Source of the DNA: Mycobacterium sp. JS623
Lineage (GTDB): Bacteria; Actinomycetota; Actinomycetes; Mycobacteriales; Mycobacteriaceae
Assembly: GCF_000328565.1 (NCBI RefSeq)
Contig: NC_019966.1
Location: 2,976,001 to 3,040,000, forward strand
Direction: 5' to 3'
DNA length: 64,000 bases
A model generated the notes under the pieces. It ran no database searches. It saw only the letters and a list, made by a program, of their open reading frames with translations, and was not told the origin of the DNA. Shown one piece after another: positions 27,536-35,435 of this stretch. Position numbers and translations under genes: made by a program. Numbering within the stretch: position 1 is the stretch's first letter; each line of letters begins with the position of its first letter.

Positions 27536-28696
27536 CTAGCGCTTCGACAGCGGCGACGGAAAGCTTGGGCTGACACGCACACCGTCCAGCCACGCCGTCA
27601 GCTCCGCTGCCCGCTTCTTCAACGCCCGCTTCGCGTCGCGGCCCACATCCTCGAGCAGCCGCACCTCGACGCGGCCGTCGGCGTCCTGACCCCAGCCGCC
27701 GACGATCCGGCCGTTGCACCATGCGGTCGGGCCACCATTGCCATTCGTGTCGAACAACTGACCGCGGTGCTCACCGAGATACCAGTCGCGGCCGTACCAG
27801 CCCATCGTGGTGACATCCAGGCCGGGCAGCAGCGCGCACCACGGCTCGACATCGGGTTCGATGTCGAGATCATCGGACAACGCGAAACCGGGTGTGCCGT
27901 CGATATCAACCTCGACAGCGCTGATGTCGCGCAGCGCGTGCCGCGCCCACGTCAGGGTGTTGCCGAACCACCACTTGATGTCCGTCTCCGTCGCGGGGCC
28001 GAACGCCCGCAGCCATCTGCGCACCAGTTCAGCGCGAGCCGCCTCCGGCTCTGCGGGCTCCGAAACCGATGGCAGCCACGCGCCCATCGGCGTCCATCGC
28101 GGCCGCGAAATCGTCCACGCGCCGTCATTCGGGCCCCTGACGACATCACCCCGCACGGCTAATACCGTCAAAACCCTTGGCGCCAAAGGAGTCTCGCCGC
28201 CCCAACGCTTGCCGGGCGCGTAGTCGTACCGGCCGGTCAGCTCGGGCAGCGCCTCGCGCAACTCCTTCGCGCTGGCCGCGCCGTGTTCGGCGAGGTGACG
28301 CAGTACCGCCGCGCACGCCGCATCCAGCCATCGCTCACCGTCCGTCGCGACGCCCGCCTTCTGCGCGTCCGTGACCAATCGCCTGCGTTCGTTGTCTGCT
28401 ACGCGGTCGCTGGCGGCCGACTGGATCAGCGGAAGGTCCTTCGCCCGCACCGTCCACAGTGTGCGCCGCATCGCCAGGTGTTTGAGCAGGGTGCGGCGCT
28501 CATACAGTTCGGCATCCAGGTCAGCGACGGCGAAGCCCGGCATCCGCGCCCACAGCGACAAATACGGAGTGGCCGGATCGGTGGCATGCAGCCCGACCAG
28601 ATCCGCCACCACACCGTCGAGCGACCCTGCCGGCTCAGCCAGAAAATGTCGCCGCCCGAGCCGAGCTCGTCGCTCCTCAACCGTGAATGACCGCAT
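27536..28696 (-). CDS. AlkZ/YcaQ-like winged-helix DNA glycosylase (HTH_42 family)
   Basis: A 386-residue protein of the HTH_42 family with tandem winged-helix domains, for example RRTLWTVRAKDLPL at about residue 78 and LRHLAEHGAASAKELREALP at about 130. Characterised members unhook DNA interstrand crosslinks or remove bulky N7 adducts using a QxQ or QxD motif. Here the corresponding site appears to read GLHATDP, so chemistry may differ. A damage-type promoter lies directly upstream. ATG 28696 falls 9 nt after its -10. The GNAT gene follows. Confidence 0.8.
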   Translation of the reverse strand: MRSFTVEERRARLGRRHFLAEPAGSLDGVVADLVGLHATDPATPYLSLWARMPGFAVADLDAELYERRTLLKHLAMRRTLWTVRAKDLPLIQSAASDRVADNERRRLVTDAQKAGVATDGERWLDAACAAVLRHLAEHGAASAKELREALPELTGRYDYAPGKRWGGETPLAPRVLTVLAVRGDVVRGPNDGAWTISRPRWTPMGAWLPSVSEPAEPEAARAELVRRWLRAFGPATETDIKWWFGNTLTWARHALRDISAVEVDIDGTPGFALSDDLDIEPDVEPWCALLPGLDVTTMGWYGRDWYLGEHRGQLFDTNGNGGPTAWCNGRIVGGWGQDADGRVEVRLLEDVGRDAKRALKKRAAELTAWLDGVRVSPSFPSPLSKR

Positions 28697-28705
28697 CGCG
28701 GACGA

Positions 28706-28728
28706 ACCGTACCTGCACAGACCGACAA
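28706..28728 (-). promoter_or_regulatory. PafBC-type DNA-damage promoter of the AlkZ-like gene
   Basis: On the minus strand: TTGTCGGTC (28728-28720), 8 nt, TACGGT (28711-28706). It matches TTGTCRGTG-N8-TAnnnT except for the last base of the first element. The predicted start site is within about 3 nt of ATG 28696, so the message would be almost leaderless. Confidence 0.65.
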
Positions 28729-28813
28729 AGTTTGGGATCGGTAGCCATCGGGCCGACTTTGACTGAACCCACGACGGACGCCATCAAGGCGACGTACGAC
28801 GAAGGGAAAATCG

Positions 28814-29296
28814 ATGAACAAGGTTGTCGTGAGCGTGGTCGGATTGGCCGCCGCGGCTGCTGTGCTGGTGGGATGCTCTGACAACAAGAGCGGACCCGCT
28901 CCGGCGACGGCTGCGGGTGGCTCACAGGTCAGCACAGGCGGCAGCACCGAGGTCAAGGTCGACGGTAAGGACCTTTCCGGCCTCGATCTGAAATCGGTGA
29001 CGTGCGTCAAGCAGGGCGGCAAGATCAACGTGGCCAGCGCCGCAGTCAACGGCCAGGCGGGCCTGGCCGTCGTGATGAGCGACGCGAACCCGCCGACCGT
29101 GGAGTCGCTGGGCATGACTGTTGACGGCAACGCTCTGGCGGTCACCAACAGCATGGGCGCACAGGTCGGTAAGGCCGACGTCAAGGTCGACGGCAGCACC
29201 TACACCATCACCGGTCAGGCCGCGGGCGCTGACATCAAGAACCCGATGGCAGGCATGATCACCAAGCCGTTCACCGTCAAGGTGACCTGCAGCTGA
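28814..29296 (+). CDS. LpqH (19-kDa antigen)-family lipoprotein
   Basis: A 160-residue lipoprotein. The signal peptide ends in the lipobox VLVGC (Cys about residue 21), followed by a Ser/Thr/Gly/Ala-rich linker open to O-glycosylation. The mature domain matches the LpqH/LppE family: VKVDGKDLSGLDL, SDANPPTVESLG, GSTYTITGQAAG and the closing VTCS, with two cysteines that likely pair. LpqH proteins are surface lipoproteins, TLR2 ligands in pathogens. The start is ATG 28814 with GAAGGG 7 nt upstream. A strong hairpin ends the unit. Confidence 0.9.
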   Translation: MNKVVVSVVGLAAAAAVLVGCSDNKSGPAPATAAGGSQVSTGGSTEVKVDGKDLSGLDLKSVTCVKQGGKINVASAAVNGQAGLAVVMSDANPPTVESLGMTVDGNALAVTNSMGAQVGKADVKVDGSTYTITGQAAGADIKNPMAGMITKPFTVKVTCS

Positions 29297-29310
29297 TCGG
29301 CCGAAGTACG

Positions 29311-29345
29311 GAAGCGGCGGGCGCCCCTCCCGCGCCCGCCGCTTC
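29311..29345 (+). terminator. terminator hairpin after the LpqH-type gene
   Basis: Perfect 14-bp stem: GAAGCGGCGGGCGC at 29311-29324 and GCGCCCGCCGCTTC at 29332-29345, 7-nt loop, no T-run. It insulates the lipoprotein gene from the TPR/CHAT cluster; the -10 of the next gene starts 2 nt after it. Confidence 0.7.
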
Positions 29346-29346
29346 C

Positions 29347-29352
29347 TACAAT
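29347..29352 (+). promoter_or_regulatory. -10 element of the TPR/CHAT cluster
   Basis: TACAAT lies exactly 6 nt before GTG 29359, directly after the terminator stem. The hairpin occupies the -35 position and no TTGACA-like hexamer is seen. This predicts a leaderless message for the TPR gene. Confidence 0.5.
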
Positions 29353-29358
29353 TCACCT

Positions 29359-30984
29359 GTGACGATAGCCAGCGACTTGAAGCGCGCGCGACGGCTGATC
29401 TTCGCCGCGGACGAAGAAGCGGCGAAGCAATTGCTGCTGTCTCTCGACGAGCAGATCGACAAGGCCGACCGGGACGATCTTCTGCTCGAGGTCTACGCCC
29501 AGCTGGGCGAGATCTACCTGGTTCGCACGGCGTACAACGGCGTCGAGGAATGCCTCCGCCGCATCACCGACTGCCTGACCATCTACCAGTCGATCCGGAC
29601 CGGCACCAATCCCGAAGCGGCGGCCCAGGTCCCGATGTCTGACGCCGACGTCGACCACATGATCTGCCGGTATTCGCGACGGGCGCAGTTTCTGCGGACC
29701 GGACTTGCCGCCGCCGCGCACGGCGACCATGAGGCCGCCGAGGCCGCACTGCTGATCCTGACCGACGACACCCCGACAACATTCTCCGACCTCACGGCCG
29801 AACACCGATTTCTCATCACCTATGCACAGATTCTCTGTGCCACCGCGCTCTGCGACGACGACCTGCACGTCCGGTCGGTTCCGCTGTGGGAGCACGTGCT
29901 CGATACCATCGAAAACTCCTGCGGCGAAACCGAATTCGACGACTTCCTGCTCGTCCAGGCCGGCACGGCATACGGCCGGTTCTGCGTCGAGACCGGGCGC
30001 TTATCGGAGGCGGAGCCGTGGCTTCAGCGCGCCGGTGCCCGTGCCCAGAAACGCGGATGGAAACTGGCAACGGCCAGAACGCAATTCGAACGTTCCACCG
30101 CCCGCTGGTCGGTGGGCGACCGCGCGGAGTGTCAGCGGCTTGTGCACGAGGCGTACCCAGCGATTGCCGAGGGCTACCGCGCGCACGACGTGTCGCGGTG
30201 CTGGCTGTACTTCGGTCTGCTCAGCCTCTCGATCGAGATGCTGGACGACGCCGACGAGCGGTTCGGGCATGCCGAACGACATTGGCGTGAGGTCGAGAAG
30301 CCGTTGCACATCCACCGTATTCTGTTGCAGCGCAGTTGGGTCGACATCTTCCGTGGCGACTTCGCGGCGGCTGAGGCGCGCACCAACGAGGCCCGCGCGC
30401 TGCTCGACTCGTGGCCACGGCACAGCTGGCTGCAGTACGCCCGGCTCGACGACCATTTCGGCAGCATCCTGCGCGCCGAGGCGCTGGCCGACCCCCACAC
30501 CGCGGCGGCAAAGTTCGAGCAGGCCGCCGAGCTCAAGGTCCCGGCGGCGCTCGCCGTCGACTCCGTACGGCACTCCATGACCGATGCGGACGCGCGGATG
30601 CGGTGGGCGAACCACGTATCCGCCAGGATCCTTGCGGGCGCCTTCGCTGTCGCATGGGAGTGGGGCAACACCGAACTCGTCAGCGAACTCGTCGAATACC
30701 ACAGCGCGCGAGGCAGTTTCAGCACCGAGCCGGACGCCCAGACCGCCGACTGGACCGGGACCGCGACAGCCGCAGTTCCCCTCGATACCGTCGACGAGTA
30801 CGCCCTGGTCGCCGCTGGACAAGCGGTGTCCGGCGGCGCGTCGCTGACCCGGCTCGGTCCGCTGCCACCGCTGCAGATGGATCCGACCAACGGACCGATC
30901 ATGAGCCGGTATCGCACGCTGGCGTCGGAGCGCTACGGATGTGCAGTCACCGCCGACGAGGCCGCTTGGTCAACGTGGCCGTAA
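29359..30984 (+). CDS. TPR-repeat protein of the CHAT cluster
   Basis: A 541-residue, all-helical protein with degenerate TPR-like hairpins from about residue 5 to 390; examples are LLLEVYAQLGEIYLVRTAYN, RLSEAEPWLQRAGARAQKRG and DFAAAEARTNEARALLDSW. Residues 400-450 (DSVRHSMTDADARMRWANHV, then AWEWGNTELVSELVEYHSAR) resemble the segment that links TPRs to CHAT domains in actinobacterial TPR-CHAT proteins. No signal peptide. The GTG start is leaderless. The stop overlaps the CHAT gene start by 10 nt, so the two are coupled. Probably the sensor or scaffold half of a split TPR-CHAT protease. Confidence 0.8.
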   Translation: MTIASDLKRARRLIFAADEEAAKQLLLSLDEQIDKADRDDLLLEVYAQLGEIYLVRTAYNGVEECLRRITDCLTIYQSIRTGTNPEAAAQVPMSDADVDHMICRYSRRAQFLRTGLAAAAHGDHEAAEAALLILTDDTPTTFSDLTAEHRFLITYAQILCATALCDDDLHVRSVPLWEHVLDTIENSCGETEFDDFLLVQAGTAYGRFCVETGRLSEAEPWLQRAGARAQKRGWKLATARTQFERSTARWSVGDRAECQRLVHEAYPAIAEGYRAHDVSRCWLYFGLLSLSIEMLDDADERFGHAERHWREVEKPLHIHRILLQRSWVDIFRGDFAAAEARTNEARALLDSWPRHSWLQYARLDDHFGSILRAEALADPHTAAAKFEQAAELKVPAALAVDSVRHSMTDADARMRWANHVSARILAGAFAVAWEWGNTELVSELVEYHSARGSFSTEPDAQTADWTGTATAAVPLDTVDEYALVAAGQAVSGGASLTRLGPLPPLQMDPTNGPIMSRYRTLASERYGCAVTADEAAWSTWP

Positions 30985-32174
30985 CCCTCGTCCTTCGCTA
31001 CGCCGACGTCGGAGTCGCCACCTATGCCAGCCTCCGCGTCGTCGGAGAGCCGGCGCGAACCGTCACCTGGGTGGTTCAGGAGCCCGAACTCGTTGCCGCA
31101 CTTGATCGACTGGCCACCGCGCTGCCGGACCCAGTCGAGTCCGAGACACGCCGCGATGCGGTCGAGCGTGCCATCGCCTCAGGCCCGTTCGCAGCGCCAG
31201 CCACCGAATTGGCGATCGCCCGCACGTTGGGGCTTAGCCTGTTGGCGCCCCAAGCGTGGCAGCTGCTGGTCGAATGTGCGGCATCGCCGCGGGCCGCGCT
31301 GTTCGTATCGCCCAGCGCGCGGCTGGCGCGCGTGCCGTGGGGGCTGCTCGCGATGCCGAACGAGGACGGCTTCCGGTTGGTGGAACTCGCGGACGTGCTG
31401 ATGGCGGCCCCGTCAAACATCGTGAATTCCGCGCGAACAGCGGCGAACTGGGACGATCGTCGCGATAGCCCGCCGCTCCTGATTCTCGATCCGCGTGTGC
31501 CAGGGCAGCGACCCGACTCTGCGCTGGGCTCCGTGCTGGGCAGACCATCGGCGGAAACCTCACTGGCGCAACACTTTGCGGCCACGATGGGGCAACGCGC
31601 GGTGCTGCCCGAGGTCGGCGGCGCCATCGAGTTATTCCGCCGTACCGACGCCGATCGGTCATGGCTGGGCCGTCAGCTCGACCGGAAACCGAGCAGGCTG
31701 CTGTACGTCGGGCATGCCACCGCCGCAGACGGCGACGTTGGGCATGCCGACCGGGCCGCGCTGCATCTCGCCGATGAACGACCGCTGACGGCGTCGGATC
31801 TGATGTCGGCGAAACTGCCGATGCCGCCGCGAATCGCGATGATTGCGTGTGCATCCGGCGGCGACTATCAATTCGACGAGGCGACGGGCCTGGTGGCGGC
31901 GATGATCCTGGGTGGCGCGCAGCTGGTCACCGCCACGCTGTGGTCATTACCGACCACCGCTGGCTACCGCCAGTTCGTCTCTGCCGCAGGTGATCACGAT
32001 CCGATGGCGGAGGCGATCATCGCCGTCGACCGCGCCCACGAAGAGCCAGCCGCGGGACGCGCCGTGAACGGTTGGCAGCGTGCGCAGATGCGACGATGGC
32101 GCGACGGCGACATCAGCGCGAGCCCGCTGTATTGGGCGGCCCTGGCTACTTTCGCGGTCGACGGAGTCCGATGA
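30975..32174 (+). CDS. CHAT-domain (caspase-like) protease
   Basis: A 399-residue protein whose C-terminal two thirds are a CHAT domain, a clan CD peptidase related to caspase and separase. The catalytic pair is intact: His247 in LLYVGHAT and Cys292 in MIACASGG. Other family marks are PWGLLAMP (about residue 118), RPLTASDL (about 268) and the GAQLVTATLWSLP strand-loop after the Cys. The N-terminal 100 residues are not recognised. No membrane segment. GTG 30975 is chosen; TTG 30966 is also in frame. Its target is unknown; the coupled TPR protein and the two downstream proteins are candidates. Confidence 0.88.
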   Translation: MAVTLVLRYADVGVATYASLRVVGEPARTVTWVVQEPELVAALDRLATALPDPVESETRRDAVERAIASGPFAAPATELAIARTLGLSLLAPQAWQLLVECAASPRAALFVSPSARLARVPWGLLAMPNEDGFRLVELADVLMAAPSNIVNSARTAANWDDRRDSPPLLILDPRVPGQRPDSALGSVLGRPSAETSLAQHFAATMGQRAVLPEVGGAIELFRRTDADRSWLGRQLDRKPSRLLYVGHATAADGDVGHADRAALHLADERPLTASDLMSAKLPMPPRIAMIACASGGDYQFDEATGLVAAMILGGAQLVTATLWSLPTTAGYRQFVSAAGDHDPMAEAIIAVDRAHEEPAAGRAVNGWQRAQMRRWRDGDISASPLYWAALATFAVDGVR

Positions 32175-32179
32175 ACACC

Positions 32180-32674
32180 TCAGCTGGGGGGCACGCACAC
32201 GGCCACCGCCGACTCGTCTCCGGCCCAGTAATAGGTCTCGACAATGCTGCCTGGAGAGACCTTCGTCAGCGCCGAGGCGGGAATCAGTGCCGTCTGGTGA
32301 GCGGGAAACTGGCCGCCGCCCGGCTTTCTCACCATCACGTCGAGCACGACCTCCCGATGGTCCTCGCGGGAAGCGCCGGTGGTGCGCATGCCGGTGACGA
32401 CTGCGTGCGACTTGGTGCCGTTCCGGATCAGGGCGATTTGATCACCGGTGAGCAGGCCTTTTCGCAACAACATCTGCTCGAATTCCGCGCGGACGACCAG
32501 CATGTCCGCAGCGGTGACCAGGCGTTCGGCGCTCTCGTCGGACCCCGGTGGGTGCCCCGTGCTCACCCGAGCCGGCATGAGCAATGCGGCGGTGCTGCCT
32601 GTCAGCAGGAAGCAGAAGAAGGCAACGGTGACGAGCTGATCGGCGGCGAATCCGAGCAACAGTGCTGTGGACAT
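32180..32674 (-). CDS. single-pass membrane protein inside the CHAT cluster
   Basis: A 164-residue protein on the opposite strand to its neighbours. Residues 5-35 form one long membrane helix (GFAADQLVTVAFFCFLLTGS). The rest is soluble: a helix with DMLVVRAEFEQMLLRKGLLTG, then a beta-type domain with AVVTGMRTTGASREDHREVV and ALTKVSPGSIVETYYWAG, like the small OB/beta domain found in several actinobacterial membrane proteins. It could be a cleavage target or membrane anchor for the CHAT protein, but this is inference. Start is ATG 32674; its stop lies 6 nt from the CHAT stop. Confidence 0.75.
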   Translation of the reverse strand: MSTALLLGFAADQLVTVAFFCFLLTGSTAALLMPARVSTGHPPGSDESAERLVTAADMLVVRAEFEQMLLRKGLLTGDQIALIRNGTKSHAVVTGMRTTGASREDHREVVLDVMVRKPGGGQFPAHQTALIPASALTKVSPGSIVETYYWAGDESAVAVCVPPS

Positions 32675-32716
32675 GCCACTAGGTTCAGCTCTTGTGCTGG
32701 CTACCGAACCCAACTT

Positions 32717-32722
32717 TATGCT
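32717..32722 (+). promoter_or_regulatory. -10 element of the 440-residue CHAT-cluster gene
   Basis: TATGCT lies exactly 6 nt before ATG 32729. A weak TTGTGC at 32692-32697 is a possible -35. This would be a second, leaderless promoter within the CHAT cluster. Confidence 0.45.
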
Positions 32723-32728
32723 GGACGG

Positions 32729-34051
32729 ATGAGCGCGGGCTTCGAGACGGCGACGTCGGCTATTGCCGTCAGCCAGCCTCGCCGCGCCGTGATCGACCGC
32801 GCATGGCGGGCCATCGGCCCCGGCGTCGAGGTGCTCAGCGGCGACGACGGTGGGCCGCTGCGTCGCACCATCAAGCGGATCCTCGACCCGCTGGTGCTTC
32901 GGCTGCGTGCCAACACCCAGTACTCGGCGCCCTTCGTCGACGCGGCCACCGCGATGGCGATGCACGAGCTGATCGTCAGCCATGGGCCCCAATTGCGTGC
33001 TGCCGCAGCGTGGTTCGAGCAGCTCAAGCGTGAGCGTCGCAGGCTGCGCATCACCACCGGCAATGCCCAGGAGCTCTACTTCCCGGTCTGTTTCGAGCTC
33101 GCGGTAACGAAAGGCGCACCCGCGCAACAGGATGATGGATCTGCCGAGTCGGCGTTACGGGAGATTCACGGCGACCGCGACCGCATCGCGATTGAGGTGC
33201 TCAACCAATACGTGACCGATCCCGACGTCGTCGCCGCGCTGGCTGATCAACTCGGCCGCAGCTGGACCGACGTACAGCCGGGCCCCGAGATCAATACTCC
33301 GTTTCTGGCGGGCCTCACCACGGTGCTCGGACCTGCCGACGGTCACAATGCGTCGATCGCTCGGCAGCGCGTGTGGTCGGCGCTGATCGCCGATGCCACA
33401 CCGTACAACCTGGGCGCAAAAGCACGGAGCGCCGTCGCGGAGTTGCCGTGGTCGATCTCGGCGCTCGGCCTGAGTTCCGTTGAGCCGCAACGACCGCCGG
33501 ACATCGTGAGCGGGTCGGACAGCGACCGGCCGCTGAACCGGAGCGTCATCGACCGGGTGCGGGCGACGCTGCGGCGCGCGATGGGGCGCGATGATTTGCC
33601 CGACATCCCGTTGTTGTGCGCGGAAGAGGTCGACCGGTCCTGCGCGCCGTGGGGACTGATGGCAGAGGACAAGCAGGCCACGCTGATCGCTGGAATCGAG
33701 GTCGGCGCCTGCCTGGCACCGCTGTCCGATTCCGTGGACACCCGCTATGAGTTGGCCGCCCAGATTCAGGCCCGGCTGCGCAAGGAAGCCTATGTGCTGC
33801 ACGCCCGTCGGTATCTCGTCGACGGCGGCCCCATGCATCCTCGGCAGCAGCAGGTGGTCGATGACCTGGCCTCGTTCGCGCGCCCGTATTTGAGCCGACT
33901 GTGGGCCCGACTGCATGGCCGCGACGTTTGGCAGGAGTCGTGCGATGACGTCGACGACGTGCGCGCGCTTCTTGAGGGCGTTGCGAGGTCGGTGAGTCTC
34001 GATCACCGCCAACGGATCAAATCGATGCTCGAGCTGCAGGTGGCGGGATGA
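32729..34051 (+). CDS. CHAT-cluster protein of unknown function (440 aa)
   Basis: A 440-residue, mostly helical soluble protein with no recognised domain. Features seen: an N-terminal helical part with ANTQYSAPFVDAATAMAMHE, an Arg-rich helix WFEQLKRERRRLRI at about residue 98, and a C-terminal helical part with LRKEAYVLHARRYLVDGG. It has no signal peptide or membrane segment. Its stop overlaps the start of the 360-residue gene (ATGA), so the two products are likely partners. It is downstream of the CHAT gene but separated by a reversed gene, with its own likely promoter. Confidence 0.75.
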   Translation: MSAGFETATSAIAVSQPRRAVIDRAWRAIGPGVEVLSGDDGGPLRRTIKRILDPLVLRLRANTQYSAPFVDAATAMAMHELIVSHGPQLRAAAAWFEQLKRERRRLRITTGNAQELYFPVCFELAVTKGAPAQQDDGSAESALREIHGDRDRIAIEVLNQYVTDPDVVAALADQLGRSWTDVQPGPEINTPFLAGLTTVLGPADGHNASIARQRVWSALIADATPYNLGAKARSAVAELPWSISALGLSSVEPQRPPDIVSGSDSDRPLNRSVIDRVRATLRRAMGRDDLPDIPLLCAEEVDRSCAPWGLMAEDKQATLIAGIEVGACLAPLSDSVDTRYELAAQIQARLRKEAYVLHARRYLVDGGPMHPRQQQVVDDLASFARPYLSRLWARLHGRDVWQESCDDVDDVRALLEGVARSVSLDHRQRIKSMLELQVAG

Positions 34052-35130
34052 GACTCGTCGCCGATTCCGGGTTGTGGAGCACCGGACAACAAGTGGCCCA
34101 GCCACAACTCGTCGCGCTGCTGGAAGTCAGCGGTGCGGTTCTGTCGTGGACCGTCGACGACGCTACGCACGCGGCACAGATCACCTTCACCCATCCTGAT
34201 CGCGCCGATTGGCTGTGGCGGGTGCTCGGCGAGCCCGGGCACATCGCGCTGGCCGCTGCGCTGGACGGGCGGACGCCCGACGCGGCCATCGAGCTCGCCG
34301 ACGTCAATCCGCGACCGGAAACGCTTGAGCCGCTTCGCAGGCTGGCGTTGGGGCATTGGCTGCGGCGTTGGTGGCCCACCAGCCAGCGCGACGGCATCGC
34401 AGCACTCGACGGCTCGCTGCTCGACGCGGAGATAGCGACGCTTACGGCCGGGGCCGAGGAGTACTTCACCGACGACACCTTCGATTCCGACGTGGCGGCC
34501 CTGTTGCGGCCGCACACCGCGGCGCTGAGCGCGCATCTGCGGGGCGGCGACCCGCGCGTCATCGAACTCGTGCGCAGCTGTGCCGATCTCGCCGCCGACG
34601 TCGGAGTCGCGTTCTCCGAGACGGACAATCTGGCGATGCGTCGCGATGACTACGCGCTGGCCGCCGGAGCGGACGGCCACGGACGCAGCGCGACCGCAAT
34701 AGCGACAGGTACCGACTCGGTCAACTGGGGCGCTGTCCCACCGGGCATCTTCGATGCGGCTGAGGACACCATCCAGTGGCAGGTCGAGATGATCGATGGC
34801 GCAGCGAAAGCCGTTGTGCGCGTTGAGTTGTCAGGGGCTGCGTTGCCCGCAGGCATCAATGTTCGGCTGCGCTCCGGCGATTTCAGCGGTGAGGGCGTGC
34901 TTGATGCGGACGGCGTCGCCACCTTTGAAATTCTCGGCGGACAGCAGCCGGTCGCGGAATCGGCTGCGTGGGATCATGATTGGCGGTCCACCACGGTGAC
35001 GATCGGTGCCGACATCGAGGAGTCGCCGCAGACGCGCGAGCGGATCAGGGAGTTCGCGCGGGCACGACTGCGAGTGCCCGCAGGTGATGCGTTCCTCGCC
35101 GAAGTGCTGGCCGCTGAGTCGGATTACTGA
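34048..35130 (+). CDS. CHAT-cluster protein with C-terminal beta domain (360 aa)
   Basis: A 360-residue protein of unknown family. Residues 1-190 are helical and acidic (for example PETLEPLRRLALGHWLRRWW and LRGGDPRVIELVRSCADLAA). Residues 235-330 form a beta-sandwich-like region (VVRVELSGAALPAGINVRL, GVLDADGVATFEILGG). A final helix, ERIREFARARLRVPAGDAFL, follows. The layout of a helical part plus a small Ig-like domain recalls CHAT-associated proteins in other actinobacteria, from memory. Coupled to the 440-residue gene by ATGA overlap at 34048. Confidence 0.72.
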   Translation: MRLVADSGLWSTGQQVAQPQLVALLEVSGAVLSWTVDDATHAAQITFTHPDRADWLWRVLGEPGHIALAAALDGRTPDAAIELADVNPRPETLEPLRRLALGHWLRRWWPTSQRDGIAALDGSLLDAEIATLTAGAEEYFTDDTFDSDVAALLRPHTAALSAHLRGGDPRVIELVRSCADLAADVGVAFSETDNLAMRRDDYALAAGADGHGRSATAIATGTDSVNWGAVPPGIFDAAEDTIQWQVEMIDGAAKAVVRVELSGAALPAGINVRLRSGDFSGEGVLDADGVATFEILGGQQPVAESAAWDHDWRSTTVTIGADIEESPQTRERIREFARARLRVPAGDAFLAEVLAAESDY

Positions 35131-35417
35131 CCCGCGTTCTCTTCGCGGTGCATCGACTTGCGGATCTCGGCTAGCCGTTCGGCTGCGGCCCGCTGACGGG
35201 CGTCGTATTGCTCCTCGATGGTGCGACCCTCAGGAGTCTCGGTGGCCAGTTCTGAGGCGCCGATAGCGGCGCCGTAGCGCGTTTCGATCTTTTCGCGCAC
35301 CGAATCGAACGTGGGCACCCCGCCGGCCGTGTATCCGGTGTCGGCCGGCTCGGTGGGTAAAGGTGCTGCTGCGGTACCGGCCTCGGGTTCCGGCTCAGGC
35401 GTGGGTTCGTCCGGCAT
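35124..35417 (-). CDS. small acidic hypothetical protein (97 aa)
   Basis: A 97-residue protein: a Pro/Glu/Ala-rich disordered N-terminus (residues 1-30), then FDSVREKIETRYGAAIGASE and a charged helix (EEQYDARQRAAAERLAEIRK) ending SMHREENAGQ. The second half reads like a small conserved helical domain. Start is ATG 35417. The 3' end overlaps the 360-residue gene by 7 nt tail to tail, and the gene sits 18 nt upstream-side of the esterase stop. It may correspond to the short gene after uvrA in other mycobacteria; function unknown. Confidence 0.65.
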   Translation of the reverse strand: MPDEPTPEPEPEAGTAAAPLPTEPADTGYTAGGVPTFDSVREKIETRYGAAIGASELATETPEGRTIEEQYDARQRAAAERLAEIRKSMHREENAGQ

Positions 35418-35435
35418 GACGCCAACGCTACCGTC

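Noticed and set aside
29359..35130. Type III-E CRISPR (Craspase) or bacterial gasdermin system
   Set aside because: CHAT and TPR parts are reminiscent, but there is no gRAMP/Cas7-11, Cas1, CRISPR repeat or small pore-forming gasdermin-like protein; the 164-aa membrane protein has one N-terminal helix and no gasdermin features.
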